Positions 35,543 to 44,614 are shown, numbered from the stretch's first letter. The stretch: 64,000 nt of DNA from Geomonas agri (GCF_020179605.1 NZ_JAINZO010000001.1:1400799-1464798), one strand, 5' to 3'. Notes: generated by a model not told the origin, from the sequence alone. Numbers and translations are program-made.

Positions 35543-36451
35543 CTACTCCCGCACCGAGAAGCGGGCGTAGGCATCACAGCGCAAGACCTGGACCGCGCTG
35601 GTGTTGCCGCGCGGGTAGATCTCCCGCGCCAGGTAGGCCAACTCTGCCGCCTCCTCGTGCGCCGGGACATCGCGCCACCAAGCCTTGCTCCCGCCCTGCG
35701 TCCCGTCGCTCCAGCGATAGCCACGCTCCTTGAGGACGTCCTTCTTGTCATACGGCGCGGACACGGCATAAACGCGCGAGGTAACCTCATGGGCCCGCTT
35801 CAGAAGCTCCAGGAAGATAGGCGCACCGCTCACGGGAAGGCGTTCCAGCAACAGCCCCAGCACACCCTCGGCGTCATCCAGCGCGCGGTGTGCGTTTATA
35901 GTGAGGGATCCGGTCTTGAAAAGGAGAAATTCCAAGGTGCGCGAGGAGAGCCGTTCCGCCCCCCAGTCGATCTGGCATACGGTGCAGGCCCAGGGGAGCT
36001 TCACGAAGGAGGGAAAACGGGTTTCCACGAATTTGCGGTCGAAAGCAGCATTGTGCGCAATGACCAGGTCGGATTTATCTGCCAGTGCGTTAACGAAGGC
36101 ATCGTCGAAAGCCTGGCCGCGCACCATGTCATCGGAGATGCCGGTTATCTCCTGCACCTCGGGAGGAATGGCAAAGCCTGGATCCTCGAAGCCGGAGTAG
36201 CGGTCGGTGATGCGATAGATCTCGCCGCTAACGGGATCAAACTCGAAAGCCACGATGCCCAGTTCTATCACCTTGTCCTGCTTATGGTTGAGACCCGTCG
36301 TCTCCGTATCGAGGCAGAGCGCCACCTTGGCGTGGCTGGGACCGGGACGCCCGAGCCTTGCATCCCGCGACAGGTTCAGACGGCGCAGCACCTGGAAATC
36401 ACCGGTGGAATGGAGGGACGCGATGGCGACTTCTATCTCCAGCGCGTTCAT
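35543..36451 (-). CDS. DEDDh 3'-5' exonuclease (DnaQ-like)
   Basis: A protein of 302 residues. ALCLDTETTGLNHKQD (Asp and Glu of Exo I), VIAHNAAFDRKF (Exo II) and NAHRALDDAEG (His and Asp of Exo III) give the complete DEDDh catalytic set. The C-terminus (KERGYRWSDG, KAWWRDV) resembles the short domain found after some exonuclease domains. The start ATG at 36451 has AAAGGAGG at good spacing; two earlier Met codons lack one. It could act in DNA repair or in RNA or DNA trimming. Confidence 0.85.
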   Translation of the reverse strand: MNALEIEVAIASLHSTGDFQVLRRLNLSRDARLGRPGPSHAKVALCLDTETTGLNHKQDKVIELGIVAFEFDPVSGEIYRITDRYSGFEDPGFAIPPEVQEITGISDDMVRGQAFDDAFVNALADKSDLVIAHNAAFDRKFVETRFPSFVKLPWACTVCQIDWGAERLSSRTLEFLLFKTGSLTINAHRALDDAEGVLGLLLERLPVSGAPIFLELLKRAHEVTSRVYAVSAPYDKKDVLKERGYRWSDGTQGGSKAWWRDVPAHEEAAELAYLAREIYPRGNTSAVQVLRCDAYARFSVRE

Positions 36452-36659
36452 CGGGCCTCCTTTTTGCTTCACAGCCATGTCGTCACCTTGTACCTTTAGG
36501 TATGTACCGGAAACGGTTGGCAATCGCTGGCGTTTTCGGTAGACGGCACGATATCATAGACTTAGCATGGCAGGCAACAGTCAGCATGGCAGTTTACCAA
36601 AATGTAGGTGTAGTGTCGGCATCGTCTGGCAGCGGCAGGCCCGCGAAAAGGAAATGACA

Positions 36660-37484
36660 ATGGGCGAACTTGACGATTTTCTGAATGAGCACGCCGAGGA
36701 TGACCTCGTCTGTTGGCTGCACCAGGCCGAAGCTGCGCGCCGGTATGGAACTCCCGTCAAGGAGGTAGAGCGAGCCATCCTCGAGCTGGGCCTGCTTCCG
36801 GCGCGTTACCAGCGCAACCGCACTACCGTCACCACCAAGGGGCAGCTTGCCCTCTTTTGCAGCCGGGTCGCCGTGATAGGGTGCGGCGGTCTTGGTGGCT
36901 ATGCTGTCGAGTTGCTGGCCCGCCTCGGCGTCGGCACCATTGTCGCGGTAGATCCCGATGTTTTCGAGGAGCACAACCTGAACCGGCAGCTCCTGGGCAA
37001 CATCGACGCGATAGGGATACCCAAGGTAATGGCGGCAGCGGACCGGGTTGCCGCCATAAACCCCGCCGTAACCCTCGTGCCGGTGCAGGAGGCGTTTTGC
37101 AGGGAGAATGCGCCGGAGATACTGGCCGGTTGCCAGGTAACCGTGGATGCGCTGGATAACGTGGAGAGCAGGCTGGATCTCGCGCAGGTATGCAGCCACC
37201 TTGGGTTGTCGTTGGTGCACGGCGCCATTGCGGGGTGGTACGGACAGGTGGCCACGCAGCTACCCGGAGAGGCGACCGTTAGCAACATCTACCGCGGCTG
37301 GGACTCCGGGCCCGGCGTAGAGAGCGAGTTGGGCAATCCGTCGTTCACTCCCGCCGCCATAGCGAGCGTACAGGCTGCCGAAGTTTGTAAATTGTTGCTC
37401 CGCCAGGGACATCCCCTGACCGGGCGCAAGATGGTTATCGATCTGCTGCACATGGACGTCGACCACTTCGACATACCCACCTAG
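36660..37484 (+). CDS. ThiF/MoeB/HesA-family adenylyltransferase
   Basis: An E1-like protein of 274 residues. VAVIGCGGLGGYAVELLARLG is the ATP-binding motif, VDPDVFEEHNLNRQLL holds the conserved Asp/Arg pair and TVDALDNVESR the metal-site Asp. Such enzymes adenylate the C-terminal Gly of a MoaD/ThiS carrier. The first 55 residues are an extra helical domain. The zinc-binding Cys pairs of MoeB are not evident. A MoaD-like carrier is encoded at 42679-42903 and an aldehyde:ferredoxin oxidoreductase follows, so a role in pterin (tungsten) cofactor assembly is inferred. AAGGA lies seven bases before the ATG. Confidence 0.85.
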   Translation: MGELDDFLNEHAEDDLVCWLHQAEAARRYGTPVKEVERAILELGLLPARYQRNRTTVTTKGQLALFCSRVAVIGCGGLGGYAVELLARLGVGTIVAVDPDVFEEHNLNRQLLGNIDAIGIPKVMAAADRVAAINPAVTLVPVQEAFCRENAPEILAGCQVTVDALDNVESRLDLAQVCSHLGLSLVHGAIAGWYGQVATQLPGEATVSNIYRGWDSGPGVESELGNPSFTPAAIASVQAAEVCKLLLRQGHPLTGRKMVIDLLHMDVDHFDIPT

Positions 37485-37649
37485 GCCCTTGCCCTGCCCT
37501 GATGCACTCCCGCATCACCTGCGACCCGACACCCCTCCCGTGCAGCCCCCCCTTACCTACCGTCCACGCCTGCTAACTCCTCGCCATGCAAAGCAACAAG
37601 CCCCGCCGTGCAATTCAGCATCCGTCTGCTGATGCCGTCCTGCCGGCGG

Positions 37650-37665
37650 GATGCACGGTTGCATC
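37650..37665. promoter_or_regulatory. Palindrome GATGCA-N4-TGCATC upstream of the first AOR gene
   Basis: A perfect dyad GATGCA-CGGT-TGCATC, 175 bases upstream of a sigma-54 promoter. The same dyad recurs at 44459, 44697, 47847 and 51334, always upstream of sigma-54-type genes. Probable enhancer (UAS) for the activator encoded at 44760. A second, looser pair (GCATC, GATGC) lies just upstream at 37618-37635. Confidence 0.7.
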
Positions 37666-37839
37666 ACCCGACAGCCGAGCCGTATACATTGTTCCCGTCG
37701 GATGCGAGGCGCACCAACTGCCGCCCCCGCTACCAAACTTGGCCCACGGCAACAAAAACACATTGTAACGGCCACTTACACGCCGCCTCGCGACGATAGC
37801 CGCACACTGCCCCGCGAGTACCGCGCCAACTGCAATGCG

Positions 37840-37855
37840 TGGCACACCCTGTGCT
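37840..37855 (+). promoter_or_regulatory. Sigma-54 promoter of the AOR/patA unit
   Basis: TGGCACACCCTGTGCT matches TGGCAC-N5-TTGCW at all but one position, with exact GG-N10-GC spacing. It lies 87 bases before the AOR start. The rest of the 457-base gap between ThiF and AOR holds no convincing gene. Confidence 0.85.
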
Positions 37856-37941
37856 ATCTGGACTGCGCCGACCAGGGGCGCGCCGAGTTTGCCGCCGCCC
37901 TGCCCGGTCATCTACTTCAGAAACTTAGTCACGGGGTGAAT

Positions 37942-39711
37942 ATGAATCTTTACATGGGAAAGATGCTGGTAGTTGACCTAAGCGCGAAAACGGTGACCAC
38001 GGAACCATTGCGCGCCGATTGGGCCCGTGAGTACTGGGGAGCGTGGGGGCTTGCACTGCGCTACTACACCGACGCGGTCTCCCCCGAGGTAGATCCGCTC
38101 GCGCCTGAAAACGTCGTGGTCCTCATGACCGCGCCGCTGTGCGGGACCCTGGTGCCGCTCGCTTCCCGCATGTGCCTGGTATCCAAGTCGCCGCACACCG
38201 GGACCATCTTCGAGTCCAACGTCGGCGGCTCCTTCGGCCCCGAACTGAAGTACGCGGGCTACGACGGCATCATCATCAAGGGGCGCGCCGAAGCACCTGT
38301 CTTCCTGAAGATAGACGATGACCTTGTTACCATCGAATGCGCGGAGCACATGACAGGCCAGGGCATCTTCGAGACCGAGAAGTTGATGGAAGCGGCGATG
38401 GGCGCCCACGGCGCCAAGACCCTCGCCATCGGCCCCGCCGCTGAAAACATGATCTCCTACAGCATGATCGGCTCCGAGTCCTACCGCCAGTTCGGCCGCG
38501 GCGGCACCGGCGCCCTGTTCGGCAGCAAGAATCTGAAAGGCGTCGTCTGCCGCGGTACCGGCGGCGTCGCAGTTGCCGACATGGCCAAGTTCCTGGAGCG
38601 TACCGACCACTACACCAGGAACGACCTGCTGTGCGACGACAACCTGTGGGCCAAGACCGACGGCACACCCATCCTGGTGGAAGTAACCAACGAGATGGGC
38701 ATTCATCCCACCCGGAACTACACCAAGGGGTTCAACGGCCGCAAAGAGACGCTCAATTCCGACGCCATCCAGGCCGCCAAACTCGGCAACCGCGCCTGCG
38801 CCTCCTGCCCGATGGCCTGCGGCAAGTTCACCCGGGTCAATTCCGCCGAGATCGAGGGGCCCGAGTACGAAACGCTCTGCCTGGGCGGCTCCAACTGTGA
38901 AATCCACGATCTCGAGGCGGTAATCCGCTTCAACCGCCTGTGCGACGACCTCGGGCTCGACACCATGACCTGCGGCAGCACCATAAGCCTCGCCATGGAG
39001 ATGACCGAAAACGGCGTGCACAACTTCAACCTCCGCTTCGGGCAGGTCGACGAGTACCTCAAGGTGGTCTACGAGATCGCCACACTCTCCACCGAGCGTG
39101 GCCGCGATCTTGCCAAGGGGGCGAAGCACCTGGCCGACAAGTACGGCGCCACCGACCTCAGCATGGAGGTGAAGGGCCTGGAGATGCCGGCCTACGAACC
39201 GCGAGGCAACTTCGGCATGGGCATCGCCTACGCCACCAGCGAGCGCGGTGCCTGTCACCTGCGCGCCTTCCCGATCTTTGCCACCGACCCGCACGACATC
39301 GACGCGCTGGTGACCGAGGTGGTGAACGCGCAAAACGCCAACTCGATCAAGTGGTCCCTCGGTTTCTGCGACTTCTGGGGCACCATCAACACCTCCATCG
39401 AGGCCGACCTCATGTCCACCGGTCTGGGTGAACCGGTCAGCGCCGAGGAACTGGACCAGGCCGGAGAGAGGATCTGGAACCTGAGCCGCCTCTTCAACCT
39501 CGCCACAGGCTTCACCGCGGCAGACGACACGCTCCCCAAGAAAATCATGGAGCGCCCGCTCGAGGCCGGTCCGCACGAGGGACGCGTATTCAGCCGTGCC
39601 GATCTCTCCCGCGCCCTGCAGTCCTACTATGAACTGCGCGACTGGAGTGCCAGGGGAATCCCCTCGTCGCGCAAGCTGGCCACCCTCGGCCTTGATAAAA
39701 CGACCTTATAG
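37942..39711 (+). CDS. aor: Aldehyde:ferredoxin oxidoreductase (tungsten enzyme)
   Basis: A protein of 589 residues of the AOR family, which oxidises aldehydes to carboxylic acids and reduces a low-potential ferredoxin, using a tungsten bis-pterin and one [4Fe-4S] cluster. Cluster ligands fit C286-x2-C289-x3-C293 and C476. FESNVGGSFGPELKYAGYDGI and GRGGTGALFGSKNLKG are conserved cofactor-binding segments. The ATG at 37942 is preferred to a GTG two codons earlier. It is followed at 11 bases by a ferredoxin-type partner and then by a putrescine-type aminotransferase, which suggests oxidation of the aminoaldehyde products. Preceded by a sigma-54 promoter. Confidence 0.92.
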   Translation: MNLYMGKMLVVDLSAKTVTTEPLRADWAREYWGAWGLALRYYTDAVSPEVDPLAPENVVVLMTAPLCGTLVPLASRMCLVSKSPHTGTIFESNVGGSFGPELKYAGYDGIIIKGRAEAPVFLKIDDDLVTIECAEHMTGQGIFETEKLMEAAMGAHGAKTLAIGPAAENMISYSMIGSESYRQFGRGGTGALFGSKNLKGVVCRGTGGVAVADMAKFLERTDHYTRNDLLCDDNLWAKTDGTPILVEVTNEMGIHPTRNYTKGFNGRKETLNSDAIQAAKLGNRACASCPMACGKFTRVNSAEIEGPEYETLCLGGSNCEIHDLEAVIRFNRLCDDLGLDTMTCGSTISLAMEMTENGVHNFNLRFGQVDEYLKVVYEIATLSTERGRDLAKGAKHLADKYGATDLSMEVKGLEMPAYEPRGNFGMGIAYATSERGACHLRAFPIFATDPHDIDALVTEVVNAQNANSIKWSLGFCDFWGTINTSIEADLMSTGLGEPVSAEELDQAGERIWNLSRLFNLATGFTAADDTLPKKIMERPLEAGPHEGRVFSRADLSRALQSYYELRDWSARGIPSSRKLATLGLDKTTL

Positions 39712-39722
39712 GAGACCTGACC

Positions 39723-40241
39723 TTGAAAAAAGAACTCTTCGCCAACCCGGATCTCTGCACCGGCTGCAACAGGTGCACTATCGCCTGCTCCGCAAAAAAG
39801 GAGGGGGTCTTTCAACCCAGCAAGGCCAGGCTGCGCGTGACCAACTTCCCACTGCGCGGCTACTCGGTCCCCAACATCTGCTTCCAGTGTCCCAAGGCGA
39901 ACTGCCTGGAAGCCTGCCCCACCACCGCCATGTTCCGCGACGGCAGCGGCGTCGTGCGCGTGAACCGCGACCTCTGCTCTGGCTGCGGCAGCTGCGTCAG
40001 CGCCTGTCCCTACGGCATGGTCGAGCAGGACGCCAAGGGGATCCCGTACAAGTGCGACCTGTGCGAGGGGGATCCGGTCTGCGTAAAGGAGTGCCACGCC
40101 GAAGCCCTGGTTCATGCAACCGGGGACGCCGCCCTCTTCCAGCTCAAGGCGGCGCAGATGAAAACTAGGCCCCAGTCGGGTACCCCGCTCGAAAAGAGGC
40201 ACAAGATAGCCGAAACATTGAAGAGAAGTTCACGAGGCTAG
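39723..40241 (+). CDS. Four-cluster ferredoxin-type subunit (AorA-like)
   Basis: A protein of 172 residues with four Cys groups: CTGCNRCTIAC, CFQCPKANCLEAC, CSGCGSCVSAC and CDLCEGDPVCVKEC, the pattern of HycB/DmsB-type electron-transfer subunits that bind four [4Fe-4S] clusters. The TTG start lies 11 bases after the AOR stop. By analogy with the AorA subunit of oligomeric AOR enzymes, it should take electrons from the tungsten subunit. No flavin subunit (AorC) is encoded nearby, so the final acceptor is unclear. Confidence 0.88.
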   Translation: MKKELFANPDLCTGCNRCTIACSAKKEGVFQPSKARLRVTNFPLRGYSVPNICFQCPKANCLEACPTTAMFRDGSGVVRVNRDLCSGCGSCVSACPYGMVEQDAKGIPYKCDLCEGDPVCVKECHAEALVHATGDAALFQLKAAQMKTRPQSGTPLEKRHKIAETLKRSSRG

Positions 40242-40317
40242 TCTTACCCCCTTGACACGAGGGGTATGCAATGCTTTAAACCAGATGCTTCACCTGAAGC
40301 GAAAAGGAGATGCAACC

Positions 40318-41676
40318 ATGATGAGAGACGTAGCCTACGCCCAGAGCGAGGCCCAGAGGATGTTGAACCTGCTCCTGACCCCGGAAAATGAAGTACCGGC
40401 GGCGGAGCGTGAAAAGATCGAGCAGGAAACGGTCGAGAACTTCGCCAACCACATCAACAAGGGGTGGCTCAAATATCGTAAGTCCATGACCGAGGCAGGC
40501 GACTTCGCCTCCGTCGAGTGGACCGGCCAGGGCTCCACCCTCACCGACACCCGCGGCCGCGAATTCATCGACATCCTGGGCGGCTTCGGGCTCTACTCTG
40601 CCGGCATCAGGCACCCGAAGATCGTTGCCGCCGCCAAGGCACAGCTCGACCGCAGCCCGCAGTACAGCCAGGAAATGCTCGACCCGCTGCGCGCACACCT
40701 GGGCAAGGTGCTCGCCCACCTGCTCCCCGGCGACATCCAGTACGGCTTCTTCATCAACTCCGGCACCGAGGCGGTCGACGGCGCCATGAAGCTCGCCAAA
40801 CTCTACACCGGCAAGGCCGGCTTCATCTCCACCGAGAAGGCCTTCCACGGCAAGACCCTCGGTCCGCTGACCCTCATGGGCAAGGCTATGTACCGCGAGC
40901 CGCTGTTGCCTCTTCTGGGTAACGTGCGCCACGTCCCCTACGGCGACGCGGCAGCCGTCGAGCGCGCCATCGTCTCCGCGCACCAGGTCGGCGACGGCAT
41001 CGCCGCCATGATCGCCGAGCCGATCCAGGGCGAAGCGGGCGCCATCGTGCCGCCGGACGATTACTGGCCGAAGCTCAGGGAGATCTGCGACAAGTACGGC
41101 GTGCTCCTGATCGCGGACGAGGTGCAGACGGGCCTGGGCCGCACCGGCACACTGTTCGGCGTGGACCACTGGAACGTGGTGCCGGACATCATCTGCCTGG
41201 GCAAGGCCCTGGGCGGCGGCGTCATCCCCTGCTCCGGCTTCTTCGCGAGCTCAAAGGTCTGGGAATGCATGGAACCGAACCCGTTCATGCACTCCACCAC
41301 CACCGGCGGCAACCCGATCGCCTGCGCGGCGGCGCTTGCCTACATCAACGTCATGCTGGAAGAAGACCTGCCGCGCCAGGCGCGCGAGAAGGGTGAGTAC
41401 ATCGTGGAGAAGCTGGAAGGTCTCAAGGCGAAGTACCCGCAGGTGCTGAAGGAAGTGCGCGGTAAGGGCCTCTTGATCGGCATGGACTTCCCGACCGACG
41501 AGATGGGGTGGCAGGTGGCTTCGGGGATGTTCTCCCGCCGCGTGCTGACCGCGGGTACCTTCATCAACGCCAAGAGCATCAGGATCGAGCCCGCCCTCAC
41601 CATCAGCTACGAGTTGATCGACGAGATGCTGGTACGGCTCGAAGATGTCTTCAGGAGCATTGCGAGCGAGCTCTAG
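40318..41676 (+). CDS. patA: Putrescine-type class III aminotransferase, copy 1
   Basis: A PLP enzyme of 452 residues. The stretch NHINKGWLKYRKSMTEAG, LGGFGLYSAGIRHP, NSGTEAVDGAMKLAK, IADEVQTGLGRTG and the PLP lysine K296 in CLGKALGGG resemble putrescine aminotransferase PatA (YgjG) more than GabT or ArgD. It would convert putrescine or a similar diamine and 2-oxoglutarate to aminoaldehyde and glutamate. A near-identical copy is at 48144. It lies 76 bases after the ferredoxin gene, with a small hairpin (40246-40266) between, and is probably in the AOR operon. Substrate is inferred from family resemblance. Confidence 0.85.
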   Translation: MMRDVAYAQSEAQRMLNLLLTPENEVPAAEREKIEQETVENFANHINKGWLKYRKSMTEAGDFASVEWTGQGSTLTDTRGREFIDILGGFGLYSAGIRHPKIVAAAKAQLDRSPQYSQEMLDPLRAHLGKVLAHLLPGDIQYGFFINSGTEAVDGAMKLAKLYTGKAGFISTEKAFHGKTLGPLTLMGKAMYREPLLPLLGNVRHVPYGDAAAVERAIVSAHQVGDGIAAMIAEPIQGEAGAIVPPDDYWPKLREICDKYGVLLIADEVQTGLGRTGTLFGVDHWNVVPDIICLGKALGGGVIPCSGFFASSKVWECMEPNPFMHSTTTGGNPIACAAALAYINVMLEEDLPRQAREKGEYIVEKLEGLKAKYPQVLKEVRGKGLLIGMDFPTDEMGWQVASGMFSRRVLTAGTFINAKSIRIEPALTISYELIDEMLVRLEDVFRSIASEL

Positions 41677-41730
41677 TCCGGCTGCGAGGCTGGCGAACCA
41701 TAGGGCGCCCTCCGGCGCCCGGAACACAAA

Positions 41731-41763
41731 AAGGGGGTGTCGCTTATGCGCACCCCCTTCTTC
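41731..41763 (+). terminator. Terminator after patA copy 1
   Basis: The stem AAGGGGGTG (41731-41739) pairs with CACCCCCTT (41751-41759), extended by CGC/GCG around a TTAT loop, followed by CTTCTT. A second GC-rich hairpin GGGCGCC/GGCGCCC (41703-41720) lies just before. Confidence 0.75.
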
Positions 41764-41827
41764 GGTCAATCGCGTTAACAGGGAGTTACTCGATCTCCTG
41801 TGAACCGTTACTCAGAGGTGAACCACC

Positions 41828-42667
41828 ATGCTCTCCGTACTATGCGGCATTGCTACCGCCTTTTGCTGGGGGACCTGCGACTTCATCGGCGGCACCAGCA
41901 GCCGCCGCGCCGGCGCCTTCGCCATGACCCTTGCCACCATCGCCTCCGGGCTCGCCATGCTGATCCCGGTCGCGCTCATGGTGCGGGAGACGCCGGTCAC
42001 CGCCCCGGGGTGGGCGCTCAACATGCTGGCCGGCGCTTTTGACGCGCTTGGCATACTGCTTTTGTACCGCTCCATGACGCTGGGGCGCCTGAGCCTCGCC
42101 GCGCCCCTGTCCGCGCTCACCGCGGCCGCCCTCCCGGTCGTGGCGGGGATGATCCTGCAGGGTATACCAGACCGGAAAGTCATCGTCGGCCTGGCGCTCG
42201 CACTGGCCTCGGTGTGGCTCTTGTGCCGCGAAGAGAGCGAGGGGCCGGCGGAACCTCTGCGGGCCATTCACATCTGGCTACCGCTTTTGTCAGGTAGCTG
42301 CCTCGGCATGTTTTTGATCCTGATGCACTCGGCAAGCGGCGGGGCCGTGATCTGGCCCATGGTTGCGGTTCGCTGCGGCGGAGTCCTGGTGCTGCTCATG
42401 TTCCTGGCGGCGGGGAAACAGGGGGGCGGCGAATGGGGCGCCCTTCCCTGGCGCCTGGTCGCGCTGAATGCCTTTCTCGACGTAGCCGGCAACGGCTTTT
42501 ACATTCTCGCTGGTCAGTCGGGGAGGATGGATGTGGCGGCGGTACTGAGCTCGCTCTTCCCGGGCGCCACGGTGTTCCTGGCTTGGTTGATACTCAAGGA
42601 GAGGGTTTCGAGGGTCCAGCTGGGCGGGGTGGCGACGGCGCTGGCAGCGATCGCCCTTTTGACCTGA
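41828..42667 (+). CDS. EamA/DMT-family transporter
   Basis: A membrane protein of 279 residues with about ten hydrophobic helices in two EamA halves (first half ends near 130, second from about 150; LPLLSGSCLGMFLIL, FPGATVFLAWLILKERV). Such proteins export or import small metabolites such as amino acids. The substrate is unknown. It sits behind a terminator and converges on the moaD-like gene with 11 bases between the stops. Its place inside the amine cluster suggests export of a pathway product or amine, but this is only context. Confidence 0.82.
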   Translation: MLSVLCGIATAFCWGTCDFIGGTSSRRAGAFAMTLATIASGLAMLIPVALMVRETPVTAPGWALNMLAGAFDALGILLLYRSMTLGRLSLAAPLSALTAAALPVVAGMILQGIPDRKVIVGLALALASVWLLCREESEGPAEPLRAIHIWLPLLSGSCLGMFLILMHSASGGAVIWPMVAVRCGGVLVLLMFLAAGKQGGGEWGALPWRLVALNAFLDVAGNGFYILAGQSGRMDVAAVLSSLFPGATVFLAWLILKERVSRVQLGGVATALAAIALLT

Positions 42668-42678
42668 GAACGGCAGGG

Positions 42679-42903
42679 TTATCCCCCGGAGACCAGCGGG
42701 AACAGCGCCAGGGTGTCGCCTTCCTTCATCACGTGGTCCAGTGTCGCAGGAGAGCCGTTGACGAGAACGACGCCGGGTCCTGCCCCGCTGAAGCCGAGTT
42801 CTGCGACGCCCGCCCGCACCGACGTGCCGGGTGCGTACTCGCGGACAGAGACCTTGAACCTGCCGATACGGTAGTGGGCGAATAGTTTCACGGTTACTTT
42901 CAT
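42679..42903 (-). CDS. MoaD/ThiS-family sulfur carrier protein
   Basis: A beta-grasp protein of 74 residues ending in Gly-Gly (FPLVSGG), the residue that is adenylated and thiocarboxylated. VTVKLFAHYRIG, VNGSPATLDHVMKEGDTLALFP fits MoaD. The ATG at 42903 has GGAG five bases upstream. It lies downstream of gabT on the same strand, and its likely E1 partner is the ThiF-like protein at 36660. It would donate sulfur for the dithiolene of the pterin cofactor used by the two AORs. Confidence 0.85.
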   Translation of the reverse strand: MKVTVKLFAHYRIGRFKVSVREYAPGTSVRAGVAELGFSGAGPGVVLVNGSPATLDHVMKEGDTLALFPLVSGG

Positions 42904-42962
42904 GCACTCTCCGGAAGTGACGCCGCAGCCGGCAGGGATGCCCCGCCGGCTGCGGCACGAGT

Positions 42963-44264
42963 TTAGGCTGAAAGCTCCTGCAGTGACTCCTCGATGATGG
43001 ACATGCCGCGCTCCAGTTCCGCATCGGTGATTACCAGCGGCATGAGCGTGCGGATAACGTTGCCGTGGTTGCCGCAGGAGAGCAATACGAGCCCCTTCTG
43101 GTAGCACATGCTGACCAGCTTCTTGGCCTCCGCCGCGGCAGGTTCCTTGGTCTCGCGGTCGCGCACCAACTCCATGGCCAGCATCGGCCCCTTGCCCCGT
43201 ACCTCCCCGATGATTTCATAGCGCTGTTGCAGCTCGTCCATGCGGGCGCGCATCTTGACGCCCAGCTCCTCAGCCCGCGCCAGCAGGCCATCCTTGGTGA
43301 ATATCTCGAGCACGGCCTGGGCCGCGGCAAGGGCGATCGGATTGCCTCCGTAGGTGCCGCCCAGTCCACCCACGTGCGGCGAACTCATGATATCCGCACG
43401 TCCGGTGACAGCCGAGATGGGGAGCCCGCCTCCCAGGCTCTTGGCCGTGGTGACCAGGTCCGGCACCACGCCCCAGTGGTCGATTGCGAACAGCTTGCCG
43501 GTGCGCCCCATCCCGGTCTGCACCTCGTCGATGATCAGGAGGATGCCGTGCCGGTCACAGATCTCGCGCAGCCTGGGGAAATATTCAGGGGGCGGCGTGA
43601 CGAAGCCACCTTCGCCCTGGATCGGCTCGGCGATGATGGCCGCGGTTTTCTCGGCGGCGACGTGGCTGATGAAGAATTCTTCCAGGTGGTCGGCGCAGGC
43701 CATGTTGCAGCCCGGGTGCTGCAGCCCGAACGGACAGCGGTAGCAGTAGGCGTAGGGCATCCGGTACACTTCCGGCGCGAAAGGACCGAATCCGAGCTTG
43801 TACGGCTTCACCTTGCTGGTCAGGGTCATCGTGAGGTTGGTGCGGCCGTGAAAGCCGTTCTCGAAGGCAATCACCGCGGGGCGCCCGGTCGCGTGGCGCG
43901 CAATCTTGACCGCATTCTCTACCGCCTCGGCACCGGAATTGAGGAAGATAGTCATCTTGTCGCCATCCCCCGGCGCAAGTTCGTTCATTTGCGCGGCGAG
44001 GTCGACGTAGAGGTCGTAGGGAACGATATGGAAACAGGTGTGCAGGAACTTTTCGGCCTGGTCCTTGACTGCCGCGACGACCTTGGGATGGCAGTGACCG
44101 ACGTTGGCCACGCCGATGCCCCCGGCGAAGTCGATCAGTTCGCGTCCTTCCGTATCAACGATGATCGCGCCGCGGGCCTCCTTCACGAAAGAGGGGGACA
44201 GCACGCTCACCCCCGGCGGTACATGCTTGCTGCGCAGCGCTTGCGACACTTCTTGGGTTCTCAT
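42963..44264 (-). CDS. gabT: 4-aminobutyrate aminotransferase
   Basis: A class III PLP aminotransferase of 433 residues. FAGGIGVANVGHCHPKVVAA, NSGAEAVENAVKIAR, GFHGRTNLTMTLTSKVKPYK, IIDEVQTGMGRTG and K275 in TTAKSLGGG match GabT closely. It converts GABA and 2-oxoglutarate to succinic semialdehyde and glutamate. No succinic semialdehyde dehydrogenase is present in the window, so the AOR enzymes are the obvious candidates for the next step. It forms a unit with the moaD-like gene and has a probable sigma-54 promoter. Confidence 0.9.
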   Translation of the reverse strand: MRTQEVSQALRSKHVPPGVSVLSPSFVKEARGAIIVDTEGRELIDFAGGIGVANVGHCHPKVVAAVKDQAEKFLHTCFHIVPYDLYVDLAAQMNELAPGDGDKMTIFLNSGAEAVENAVKIARHATGRPAVIAFENGFHGRTNLTMTLTSKVKPYKLGFGPFAPEVYRMPYAYCYRCPFGLQHPGCNMACADHLEEFFISHVAAEKTAAIIAEPIQGEGGFVTPPPEYFPRLREICDRHGILLIIDEVQTGMGRTGKLFAIDHWGVVPDLVTTAKSLGGGLPISAVTGRADIMSSPHVGGLGGTYGGNPIALAAAQAVLEIFTKDGLLARAEELGVKMRARMDELQQRYEIIGEVRGKGPMLAMELVRDRETKEPAAAEAKKLVSMCYQKGLVLLSCGNHGNVIRTLMPLVITDAELERGMSIIEESLQELSA

Positions 44265-44335
44265 CGATTCTGGGCTCCTTTGACTGAAGTAGATGCCATG
44301 TCTGCCGGTAACGCGGGCACCGGGTAAGTAACGTT

Positions 44336-44351
44336 ATCAAGGAACGTACCA
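44336..44351 (-). promoter_or_regulatory. Probable sigma-54 promoter of gabT-moaD
   Basis: Read on the minus strand, TGGTACGTTCCTTGAT fits TGGCAC-N5-TTGCW except for C4 to T and the C of the -12 GC (here GA). The spacing is exact and it lies 72 bases before gabT, with the palindrome at 44459-44474 about 110 bases upstream. Confidence 0.6.
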
Positions 44352-44458
44352 AACGCCTCCCGAGCACAAACGCCCCACCTTTTCCTGCTGGCAGCTCCCC
44401 TTTGTCATCTTCCGCCCCTGGCAGCAGTGGTTGCCCCTCCCTGTGAGGCGATGTAATT

Positions 44459-44474
44459 GATGCAGGTTTGCATC
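44459..44474. promoter_or_regulatory. Palindrome GATGCA-N4-TGCATC between gabT and its activator
   Basis: A perfect dyad GATGCA-GGTT-TGCATC, directly followed by a further half site (GAATGCAAAA). It can serve the gabT promoter on one side and the activator promoter at 44599 on the other. Confidence 0.7.
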
Positions 44475-44598
44475 TTGAATGCAAAACGACATCCCGTCAG
44501 GCATCATCGTGAGCGTCCTCTCAGCTCGGTTCGATGCCGTCAACCTCCGGTGCGTAAGGATGGTGCCTCGTCTCTAACCAAGCAAACAGCGAACGTAG

Positions 44599-44614
44599 TG
44601 GCAGACCGCTTGCT
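44599..44614 (+). promoter_or_regulatory. Sigma-54 promoter of the PAS activator gene
   Basis: TGGCAGACCGCTTGCT matches TGGCAC-N5-TTGCW at all but one base with exact GG-N10-GC spacing, 146 bases before the chosen start. It implies that the activator gene needs sigma-54 itself and may be autoregulated. Confidence 0.75.

Noticed and set aside
37978-39576. A 532-codon open frame on the minus strand opposite the first AOR
   Set aside because: Antisense shadow of a conserved enzyme, with composition typical of such frames (many Val, Gly, His, Asp).
44417-44437. Plus-strand sigma-54 site TGGCAGCAGTGGTTGC
   Set aside because: The spacing is GG-N11-GC, one base too long for a functional sigma-54 promoter.
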